In this document: piece after piece, positions 47,225 through 53,734 of the stretch
How positions within the stretch are numbered: the first letter of the stretch is position 1
Layout: each line of letters opens with the position of its first letter
Origin: DASRDU01 sp046331565
GTDB taxonomy: Bacteria; Acidobacteriota; Blastocatellia; RBC074
DNA: 64,000 nucleotides
NCBI GenBank assembly: GCA_046331565.1
Contig: JAXLQP010000009.1
Coordinates: 124,001-188,000 of the forward strand
Direction: 5' to 3'
Position numbers and translations under genes: made by a program
Notes under the pieces: model-generated
Databases searched by the model: none
What the model was told of the DNA's origin: nothing
What the model saw: the letters and a program-made list of their open reading frames with translations, nothing else

Positions 47225-47892
47225 AGTCAGGCCGAAACAGGACAGACAGAGAGATGACGGAACAGACGGAAATAACGGAACAGACGGAAGCAGAACTGAA
47301 CAAGGTCTGTCCTGTTCCGTCTGTTCCGTTATTTCCGTCTGTTCCGTCATCTCTCTCCGGCCTGAATAAGCCGCGCATCCTGATTGCCGGAATCGGCAAC
47401 ATCTTTCTGGGCGATGATGCTTTCGGCAGCGAAGTCGCGCGTTATCTGGCCGGTCGCAACTGGCCCGACGGCGTGCGTGTCATTGATTTCGGGATTCGCA
47501 GCCTCGATCTCACGTATGCGCTGCTCGACGGTTATGACGCGGCGATCCTGCTGGACGCAGTGCAGCGCGGCGGCGAGCCGGGCACGCTTTATCTGATCGA
47601 ACCTGACGCGCAGCAGCCGGATGAACTGGCAGCGCAGGGTGGAATGGTCGAGGCGCACGGCATGAATCCGCTGAAGGCGCTGAGCCTGGTCAAAGCAATG
47701 GGCGGCGCGTGTCCGCGTTTGCTGGTCGTCGGCTGCGAGCCGCTGACGCTCGGCCCCGCTGAAGGGCTGATGGGCCTGAGCGCGCCGGTTGAAAGAGCTG
47801 TGAATGAAGCTGCGCTGATGGTTGATTCGCTCGTCGCGCGGCTGATCGGTGAATTGCAGAGCGAACAGGTTCCGGCCAGCCAGGCAGGCTGA
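47221..47892 (+). CDS. Hydrogenase maturation protease with repeat-derived N-terminal extension
   Basis: The conserved part starts at about residue 50 (KPRILIAGIGNIFLGDDAFG), the nickel-binding start of HyaD/HycI-type endopeptidases. These clip the C-terminal tail of the large subunit once nickel is inserted. Acidic residues in GDDAFG, and later GYDAAILLDA and a histidine in VEAHGMNP, match the family's nickel ligands. The first about 48 residues are encoded by long inverted repeat H and have the low-complexity pattern TEQTEITEQTEAE then PSVPLFPSVPSS. No ATG, GTG or TTG occurs in frame between the repeat and the conserved part; only an ATG at 47254 inside the repeat offers a shorter start. 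The ATG at 47221 overlaps the previous stop (ATGA). Confidence 0.9.
   Translation: MKSGRNRTDREMTEQTEITEQTEAELNKVCPVPSVPLFPSVPSSLSGLNKPRILIAGIGNIFLGDDAFGSEVARYLAGRNWPDGVRVIDFGIRSLDLTYALLDGYDAAILLDAVQRGGEPGTLYLIEPDAQQPDELAAQGGMVEAHGMNPLKALSLVKAMGGACPRLLVVGCEPLTLGPAEGLMGLSAPVERAVNEAALMVDSLVARLIGELQSEQVPASQAG
47227..47366. repeat. Long inverted repeat H inside the protease gene
   Basis: Perfect 42-nt arms (47248-47289 and 47315-47356) carry ACGGAA four times at exact 9-nt spacing. An outer 8-nt pair (TCAGGCCG at 47227-47234, CGGCCTGA at 47359-47366) extends the hairpin. A 12-nt segment at 47236-47247 also has its inverse copy at 47305-47316. The element lies within the 5' end of the maturation protease reading frame. 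Confidence 0.95.
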
Positions 47893-47910
47893 AAACAAGG
47901 AGGATGAATC

Positions 47911-48069
47911 GTGAGTTTCAATCTGAGAGCCAATCCATTCAAGCGTCGGCACAAATCGAATCACTGGGTGCTGAAACTGATCGGCGGCGCGGCGGCGGCG
48001 GCAGTTGCTGCCGGAGTCATCACCAGCCTGCCGGACATCAAGCGCTACATTCGCATCAGTTCGATGTAA
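47911..48069 (+). CDS. 52-residue single-span membrane peptide in the hydrogenase cluster
   Basis: GTG start at 47911 with AAGGAGG upstream. The product begins MSFNLRANPFKRRHKSNHW, has one hydrophobic helix rich in Gly and Ala (about residues 20-40), and ends SLPDIKRYIRISSM. The ending PDI(K/R)RYxRI resembles a family of small proteins annotated DUF6893, as far as I recall. A single positively charged start and one helix predict a membrane peptide with its N-terminus inside. In a cluster for a hydrogenase that lacks any known membrane subunit, it is a candidate anchor or electron-route partner, but this is inference. A different-frame ORF at 47904-48107 overlaps it and looks spurious. Confidence 0.75.
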   Translation: MSFNLRANPFKRRHKSNHWVLKLIGGAAAAAVAAGVITSLPDIKRYIRISSM

Positions 48070-48131
48070 CGCCGGAGGCAGCAGCAGCGCGGCGTCGGGC
48101 GCTGTGAATTGACTCATCACTGGTCACACGC

Positions 48132-48476
48132 ATGCACGAGTTGTCCATCGCTCTGAGCATCATTGACATGGCGAGCGAAGAGGCCGCCGCGCGCGGCGTT
48201 CACGTCAATGCGATTCACCTCAGAATCGGTCGCCTGTCGGGCGTTGTCTCTGATGCCCTGCAATTTGCTTTTGAAGTGGCGGTGGCTGACACGGCGCTCG
48301 CAGGTTCGCGGCTGGTGATCGAAGACGTGCCGGTAGCGGCCTGGTGCCCCGCGTGCCGCAGGCAGCGCCTGATGGCTTCCCTGCCCGCGCTCTGCTGTCC
48401 GGTCTGCGCCGCGCCGACGCCCGAAATCGTCAGCGGCAGAGAACTCGAAGTCACCGCCCTGGAGATCACATCATGA
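48132..48476 (+). CDS. hypA: Hydrogenase nickel-incorporation protein HypA
   Basis: HypA delivers nickel to the large subunit together with HypB. The 114-residue product begins MHELSIALSI with the nickel-binding Met-His-Glu start. It has the zinc-site cysteines C72 and C75 (CPAC) and C89 and C92 (CPVC). Length is typical. Its stop overlaps the hypB start (ATGA at 48473-48476). It opens the hyp accessory block A, B, C, SIS, D, E. Confidence 0.95.
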   Translation: MHELSIALSIIDMASEEAAARGVHVNAIHLRIGRLSGVVSDALQFAFEVAVADTALAGSRLVIEDVPVAAWCPACRRQRLMASLPALCCPVCAAPTPEIVSGRELEVTALEITS

Positions 48477-49222
48477 AGGCGCCGCGACTCGTTGAAGTCC
48501 GACAGAACGTGCTGAAGCAGAATGATCTGCTCGCACGCGCATTGCGCGAAAAGTTTCAGCGCGCCCGCGTCACTGTCATCAGCCTTGTGTCGAGTCCGGG
48601 CGCGGGCAAGACAATGTTTCTCGAAAAGACGCTGGCGCACCTGCATCCGCGCTGTCGCGTGGCGGCGCTCGTCGGTGATCTGGCGACCGAAAACGACGCG
48701 GCCCGACTGGCCCGAACTGAAGCGAAGGTCAGACAAATCACGACCGGCACGGTTTGTCATCTCGACGCCGCCATGGTCGAACGTGCGCTTGAGGACTGGC
48801 GACTTGATGAACTCGACCTGCTCTTTATCGAAAATGTCGGCAACCTCGTCTGCCCCGCCAGCTACGACCTCGGCGAAGCGTTGCGGCTGGTGCTGATGTC
48901 TTCAACCGAAGGCGAAGACAAGCCGCTCAAATATCCCACGATCTTCAACACCGCTGATGTTGCGGTGCTGACGAAGATGGACATTGCAGCGGCAGTTGAA
49001 TTCGATGTCGCCGCCGCCCACCGCAGCATTCAGGCGGTGCGCCCCGGCCTGCGGGTCTTTGAAGTATCGGCGAAGACCGGCGCGGGGATGGATGAGTGGC
49101 TGCGATTTCTGCGAATGAACCTGTCGGCCATTCGTGATGAACAGTGCGCAGGAGATGCGTCAGGCCGTGACGGTTTACCTGAGCGGCAGGATGGGCCGCC
49201 TGTGCGGCGCGAGAGGATTTGA
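48473..49222 (+). CDS. hypB: Hydrogenase nickel-incorporation GTPase HypB
   Basis: The 249-residue GTPase drives nickel insertion. It has the P-loop SPGAGKT (41-47), the switch segment VGDLATENDAAR, the metal-site region TGTVCHLDAAMV with a conserved Cys-His, and FIENVGNLVCPA. The guanine-specificity motif is TKMD. The histidine-rich nickel-storage stretch and N-terminal CxxCGC found in some HypB proteins are absent, so storage must be elsewhere. The ATG at 48473 overlaps hypA's stop; upstream codons in the same frame lie inside hypA and are not used. hypC begins 3 bp after it. Confidence 0.95.
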   Translation: MKAPRLVEVRQNVLKQNDLLARALREKFQRARVTVISLVSSPGAGKTMFLEKTLAHLHPRCRVAALVGDLATENDAARLARTEAKVRQITTGTVCHLDAAMVERALEDWRLDELDLLFIENVGNLVCPASYDLGEALRLVLMSSTEGEDKPLKYPTIFNTADVAVLTKMDIAAAVEFDVAAAHRSIQAVRPGLRVFEVSAKTGAGMDEWLRFLRMNLSAIRDEQCAGDASGRDGLPERQDGPPVRRERI

Positions 49223-49225
49223 ATT

Positions 49226-49486
49226 ATGTGTCTGGCGATTCCCGGAAAGGTGGTCGAGATCGTGGACGAGGCCCGCAGTCTGGCCAAAGTCGAAGTCGGC
49301 GGCGTGCGGCGCAACGTCAACACGGGCCTGCTCGACGATGTGCGGCCCGGCGATTATGTCCTCGTTCACGTTGGCTTTGCGATGAGCCGGGTGAATGAGC
49401 AGGAGGCCCTGGAAACACTGCGCCTGCTGCAACAACTCGGTTCTTACGATGCGGAGTTCGAACAGTTCCAGACAAGTTTGGAGTGA
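49226..49486 (+). CDS. hypC: Hydrogenase assembly chaperone HypC
   Basis: The 86-residue chaperone begins MCLAIPGKVVEI, with the C2 ligand needed to carry the Fe(CN)2CO unit with HypD and to hold the large subunit. The segment DDVRPGDYVLVHVGFAMSRV is the standard second half. GGAGG-like sequence is lacking but the gene is 3 bp from hypB's stop, so coupling is likely. It is the intact counterpart of the broken hypC copy at 2751-2831; 18 of the 26 residues of that copy are identical. Confidence 0.97.
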   Translation: MCLAIPGKVVEIVDEARSLAKVEVGGVRRNVNTGLLDDVRPGDYVLVHVGFAMSRVNEQEALETLRLLQQLGSYDAEFEQFQTSLE

Positions 49487-49490
49487 CGAT

Positions 49491-50183
49491 ATGCCTGATC
49501 CGGCAGAAGACTTTTCACAGGCATTCTACCCTTTCCTGCACGCTGCCGAGCGGCAGCCGCAGGAGTTGATGGCTGACCTGCAGTTCTCGCTTTTGCAAAA
49601 GGCGAAAGAAGGCATTGAGGTCAGGCAGCGGTTTTTTGAGGAGAACAAGGGAACGATTCTCGCCGCCTCACTCGCGCTGGCGAAATCGTTCCAGCGCGGC
49701 GGCAGGCTGCTCGTTTGCGGCAACGGCGGTTCAGCCACCGATGCGCAGCATATTGCCGTTGAATTCATGCACCCGATCACTGTCGGGCGCAAAGCACTGC
49801 CCGCCATTTGTCTGACAAACGACATGGCCATGGTCACGGCGGTAGCGAATGATGTGAGTTTCGCTGATGTCTTCACGCGGCAGCTCATCGCGCTGGGTCG
49901 CGCAGGCGACGTGCTGCTTGCGCTTTCGACCAGCGGCAATTCAGAAAATCTGCTGCACGCCATTCAGACCGCGCGCCGGATGAACATCGTCACGATTGGC
50001 CTGACCGGCAACGACGGCGGCAGAATGGCCGGGCTGCAAACTAAGGGGCTGCTTGATTACTGCCTGATCGTGCCAACGGCGAGCATTCATCGCATTCAGG
50101 AAACGCACGTCACGCTTTATCACATTGTCTGGGATCTGGTGCATGAGTTGTTGCAGCATCCTTCACTGGTCGAGGAATCATAA
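49491..50183 (+). CDS. SIS-domain phosphosugar isomerase-like protein in the hyp operon
   Basis: The 230-residue protein contains a SIS domain of the phosphoheptose isomerase (GmhA) type, with LLVCGNGGSATDAQHIAVEF, LALSTSGNSENLL, VTIGLTGNDGG and a C-terminal HxxxHxxWD-like segment (QETHVTLYHIVWDLVHELL). The ATG at 49491 is 4 bp after hypC. GmhA isomerises sedoheptulose 7-phosphate for lipopolysaccharide heptose. Its place between hypC and hypD is seen in other hydrogenase operons and is unexplained; a role in maturation or an insertion of a heptose gene are both possible. The catalytic pattern appears intact, so it is probably an active sugar-phosphate isomerase. Confidence 0.88.
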   Translation: MPDPAEDFSQAFYPFLHAAERQPQELMADLQFSLLQKAKEGIEVRQRFFEENKGTILAASLALAKSFQRGGRLLVCGNGGSATDAQHIAVEFMHPITVGRKALPAICLTNDMAMVTAVANDVSFADVFTRQLIALGRAGDVLLALSTSGNSENLLHAIQTARRMNIVTIGLTGNDGGRMAGLQTKGLLDYCLIVPTASIHRIQETHVTLYHIVWDLVHELLQHPSLVEES

Positions 50184-50260
50184 CCTGGGGATGCGCGCTT
50201 TCGCTGTGCCGCAGCAAAGTCAGGCAGGCCGCCAGCGTGCGTGCCCGGAGGAATCTGAAG

Positions 50261-51388
50261 ATGAAATATGTTGACGAATACCGGCAGCGCGATCTGGCGC
50301 GCACGCTGGCTGACAGGATTGCCGGACTCACTGACCGCCCGCTCAGGATTATGGAAGTCTGCGGCGGGCACACGCACACAATTTTCAAGTACGGCATTGA
50401 GGATTTGCTGCCGCCGAATATCGAAATGATTCACGGCCCCGGCTGTCCGGTCTGCGTGATTCCGATGGGGCGCACCGATGATGCGATTGCGCTGGCTTTG
50501 CAGCCCGGCGTGATCTTCACCACGTTTGGCGATGCGATGCGCGTGCCGGGTTCAAAAACGAATCTGCTGGCGGCGAAGGCGGCGGGCGCGGATGTGCGGA
50601 TGGTTTATTCGCCGCTCGATGCGCTCAGGATTGCGCGGCAGAACCCTGAACGGCAGGTGATCTTTTTTGCGCTCGGCTTCGAGACGACTTCGCCCTCGAC
50701 GGCGCTGACCATCCGGCAGGCCGCTCAGGACAGGATCGAAAACTTCAGCGTCTTCTGCAATCACATTCTGATCGTGCCTGCGCTCAAGGCAATTCTCGAT
50801 TCGCCCGATTTGCAGCTTGACGGCTTTCTCGGCCCCGGTCACGTCAGCACCGTCATCGGCACGCGGCCTTATGAATTCGTCCCGCACGAATACGGCAAGC
50901 CGCTCGTCGTTTCCGGCTTTGAACCACTCGATATTCTGCAGGCTGTTTATTATGTCGTCAGGCAGGCGGTCGAAGGGCGCGCCGAAGTCGAGAATCGTTA
51001 TCAGCGTGTCGTGGCGCGCGACGGCAACCGGCGGGCGCTTGCGGCGCTCTTTGAAGTTTTCGAGCCGCGCGATTACTTCGAGTGGCGCGGCCTGGGTTCC
51101 ATCGCGCACAGCGGGATGAAGCTGCGCAAAAAATTTGCCGCCTTTGATGCCGAGGTGAAATTCAGCGTGCCCGGTTTGCGTGTGGCTGATCCGAAAGCGT
51201 GCCAGTGCGGCGAAATCCTGAAGGGCGTCAAAAAACCCTGGGAGTGCAAAGTCTTCGGCACAGCCTGCACGCCCGAAACGCCGATTGGCTCGTGCATGGT
51301 TTCTTCTGAAGGCGCGTGCGCGGCTTATTACAATTTCGGCAGACTGTCGAAAGTGGCCGAACGTTCGGTGACTACAGGCCGGGTTTGA
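50261..51388 (+). CDS. hypD: Hydrogenase maturation iron-sulfur protein HypD
   Basis: HypD, a 4Fe-4S protein, builds the Fe(CN)2CO unit with HypC and HypE. The 375-residue product shows C34 in MEVCGGHTHT, C62 and C65 in GPGCPVCVIP, and the cluster cysteines near the end (CQCGEI, WECKVFGTAC, GSCMVSSEGAC). CGGAGG precedes the ATG at 50261; an in-frame ATG 24 bp upstream lacks a site. It follows the SIS gene by 77 bp and is separated from hypE by inverted repeat I. Confidence 0.96.
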   Translation: MKYVDEYRQRDLARTLADRIAGLTDRPLRIMEVCGGHTHTIFKYGIEDLLPPNIEMIHGPGCPVCVIPMGRTDDAIALALQPGVIFTTFGDAMRVPGSKTNLLAAKAAGADVRMVYSPLDALRIARQNPERQVIFFALGFETTSPSTALTIRQAAQDRIENFSVFCNHILIVPALKAILDSPDLQLDGFLGPGHVSTVIGTRPYEFVPHEYGKPLVVSGFEPLDILQAVYYVVRQAVEGRAEVENRYQRVVARDGNRRALAALFEVFEPRDYFEWRGLGSIAHSGMKLRKKFAAFDAEVKFSVPGLRVADPKACQCGEILKGVKKPWECKVFGTACTPETPIGSCMVSSEGACAAYYNFGRLSKVAERSVTTGRV

Positions 51389-51421
51389 GATTCAGATCAG
51401 TTTTCAATTGAATATCCGGGA

Positions 51422-51507
51422 AGTGTTGCGCGATTTGCCAGAATCGCGCGGCTTACGTCACGGGCCGATGACGGATTCAGCGCGATTCTGGCAAATCGCG
51501 CAACACT
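51422..51507. repeat. Long inverted repeat I (same family as G)
   Basis: Perfect 28-nt arms (51422-51449 and 51480-51507) enclose 30 nt. Each arm holds a nested palindrome (GCGCGATT, TGCCAG, AATCGCGC). It fills the gap between hypD and hypE, ending 11 bp before hypE. The hairpin could reduce read-through or block ribosome access to hypE. Confidence 0.95.
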
Positions 51508-51518
51508 GAGAGGCAGTT

Positions 51519-52616
51519 ATGAGCCATGAATTCATCCCGTCGCAACTCTTTGCCCGCGTCGAACGCGCGCGGCGCAGAAAGGCGCGTGTCAGGGATGAAT
51601 TCATCACGCTCGCGCACGGCAGCGGCGGGCGCGCGATGCACGAACTCATCGAAGGCCTGTTTCTCGAATATCTGAAAAGCCCGCTGCTTGGGCAGCTTGA
51701 AGATCAGGCTGTGTTCACGCTTGGTCGGCAGCGCTTCGCGTTCACGACCGATTCTTATGTCGTCACGCCGCTCTTTTTTCCAGGCGGCGACATCGGGCGG
51801 CTGGCGGTCAACGGCACAATCAACGATCTGGCAATGAGTGGTGCGCGCCCGCTTTATCTTTCCGTTGCTTTCATCATTGAGGAAGGTTTTCCGGTCACGG
51901 ATTTGCGCCGCGTTCTGGCTTCGCTGCGCGAGGCCGCCGCCGAAGCGGGTGTTGAGATTGTCACCGGTGACACAAAGGTAGTGCAGAAAGGCAGCGCCGA
52001 CCGGCTCTTTATCAATACCAGCGGCATCGGCGTGCTTGAACACGCGGTCAGCATTTCTGCCGCGCGCGCCGAGGCGGGAGACAAAGTCATTCTGAGCGGA
52101 ACCATCGGTGATCACGGCACGACGATTATGATTGCGCGCGGCGAACTCGAACTTGAAACCGACATCGCCAGCGATTGCGCGCCGCTTCATGAACTGGTGA
52201 CGCTGATGCTGGATGAAGCGGCGGCACGCAATGCGCTCGACGCGCTGCACTGCCTGCGCGACCCGACGCGCGGCGGCGTGGCGACGACGCTCAATGAAAT
52301 CGCGCTCGCCTCGGAAGTCTGCATCCGGCTGGATGAAGACCGCATCCCGGTGCGCGAGGAAGTCAAAGGCGCGTGCGAACTGCTCGGCCTTGATCCGCTT
52401 TACGTGGCCAACGAAGGCAAGCTGGTGGCGATTGTTTCAGCGAGTCTGGCCGAACTGCTGCTGGCGCGGCTGCGCGAACATGCTTATGGCCGCGACGCCT
52501 GCATCATCGGTGAGGTTGAAGCCGAGCCGGGCGGCATTGTGACGCTGCAAACAGGTTTCGGCGGTACGCGCATCGTGGATATGCTCGCGGGCGAACAACT
52601 GCCCCGCATCTGCTGA
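51519..52616 (+). CDS. hypE: Hydrogenase maturation protein HypE (thiocyanate/cyanide donor)
   Basis: The 365-residue protein dehydrates the carbamoyl group received from HypF to make cyanide on its C-terminal cysteine. It shows the AIRS/PurM-like ATP-binding fold with ITLAHGSGGRAMHELIE, FTTDSYVVTPLFFPGGDIG, VNGTINDLAMSGA and DPTRGGVATTLNE. It ends with the essential PRIC (C365). The start at 51519 lies 11 bp after inverted repeat I, with GAGAGG upstream. It is the last gene of the hydrogenase cluster; the following gene is convergent. Confidence 0.96.
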   Translation: MSHEFIPSQLFARVERARRRKARVRDEFITLAHGSGGRAMHELIEGLFLEYLKSPLLGQLEDQAVFTLGRQRFAFTTDSYVVTPLFFPGGDIGRLAVNGTINDLAMSGARPLYLSVAFIIEEGFPVTDLRRVLASLREAAAEAGVEIVTGDTKVVQKGSADRLFINTSGIGVLEHAVSISAARAEAGDKVILSGTIGDHGTTIMIARGELELETDIASDCAPLHELVTLMLDEAAARNALDALHCLRDPTRGGVATTLNEIALASEVCIRLDEDRIPVREEVKGACELLGLDPLYVANEGKLVAIVSASLAELLLARLREHAYGRDACIIGEVEAEPGGIVTLQTGFGGTRIVDMLAGEQLPRIC

Positions 52617-52662
52617 ATCAGTGAAGCCGGGCAAAAACCGGCGCTGTCTGACTCGCGCCAGT

Positions 52663-53658
52663 CTACTTCGCCTCGCTCAGAGAGACAGCTTTCCCATCCT
52701 GCGCCCGGCTCTGCTCAGCCGCTTCCATAAAGGCGATGATTTCCAGCGTCTCTTCCGGCTCGACGGGTGGAACGCCGGTCTGAAAAAATCTCACGATCTC
52801 AACGAGCAGGCCCCGGTAATCAGTGTTTGCCGGTTGCACGGTCTGGACTGATTTGCTCCCGTAAGCCGTGACCCCGTATGGCTGCGCTCCTTCCTTCAGC
52901 CCGCGATAAACTCCGATGCGGCCATCCTTCCAGCGGCCTGTGACCATCTCGGAGCCGCTTCCCCGCACCCGCGTGACGCTTTCACACCCCGGCCCCATCA
53001 GCGCGTACAACGCTTCGACGCCGTGAATGCCATACCAGAAGAGATCAGGATGATGCGGCTCGAATTTGAGCGGCCCCCACGTCGTCACGCCCAGCAGTTC
53101 GCCGACCTGACCGTTTTTTCTGAGCGCCTGAAACTCCGGCACGAAGCGCAGGCTCGATGAACTGAAGAAAGGAACTCCCGCCGCACGCGCCAGCCGCACA
53201 ATCTCGCGCGCATCGCGCAGGCTCGCGGCAAACGGCTTGTCAATAAAGACTCGCTTCCTGGCGGCAAAGACCGGCTGCACCTGACTCAGATGACGACGCC
53301 CGTCAACGCTCATCAGCAGCACGGCGTCTGACCGGCGGCATAACTCTTCGATGGAATCAACGATCTCAACGCCCCACTTGTCCCGCAATTCTGCGGTGAA
53401 CTGTTCAATGCGCGTGGCGCTCGCTTCCATATCGGGACTGCCGCCTTTGAAAGCCGCCACGACACGCGCCCCCGGCACATAATCGGGCCGGGTCGGATCA
53501 TTGAGCGCCCGCGTAAAGGCGATGACGTGCGAGGTATCGAGTCCGATCATCCCCAGCCGCAGCGGTGGCTGCTGAGCAGCCGTCACAGGGCCGGTTCTGA
53601 CCGACAGAACAGCCAGCAGGAAAAGAACTGAGACAGTAATCAGCAGCCGGGAAGTCAT
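52663..53658 (-). CDS. Secreted Gfo/Idh/MocA-family oxidoreductase
   Basis: The 331-residue protein has a signal peptide (about 1-28, VLFLLAVLSVRTGPVTAAQ). A Rossmann-type NAD(P)-binding half follows (LRLGMIGLDTSHVIAFTRAL), then the conserved FIDKPFA segment (Lys-Pro active-site motif) of the Gfo/Idh/MocA family. The C-terminal substrate half follows. Secreted members are common in Acidobacteriota and Planctomycetota. It is the first of two such enzymes in this part of the window (see 59252). The substrate cannot be read. It is 76 bp downstream of the MFS transporter gene on the same strand. Confidence 0.85.
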   Translation of the reverse strand: MTSRLLITVSVLFLLAVLSVRTGPVTAAQQPPLRLGMIGLDTSHVIAFTRALNDPTRPDYVPGARVVAAFKGGSPDMEASATRIEQFTAELRDKWGVEIVDSIEELCRRSDAVLLMSVDGRRHLSQVQPVFAARKRVFIDKPFAASLRDAREIVRLARAAGVPFFSSSSLRFVPEFQALRKNGQVGELLGVTTWGPLKFEPHHPDLFWYGIHGVEALYALMGPGCESVTRVRGSGSEMVTGRWKDGRIGVYRGLKEGAQPYGVTAYGSKSVQTVQPANTDYRGLLVEIVRFFQTGVPPVEPEETLEIIAFMEAAEQSRAQDGKAVSLSEAK

Positions 53659-53734
53659 GTATTCAGGCTCCGGTAAATGGGTTGATGAAATTGCTCAGGA
53701 TAATTTCGGCGCTCGTGATTTTGCGAAAACTGAT

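Noticed and set aside
47904..48107. 67-residue open frame overlapping the 52-residue membrane peptide
   Set aside because: Its product is an irregular Arg/His/Ser-rich sequence; the overlapping GTG frame gives a clear membrane helix and a conserved-looking end.
52626..52642. Hairpin after hypE as a terminator
   Set aside because: The stem is only 5 bp with an A-rich loop and no T tract on either strand; too weak to list as a feature.
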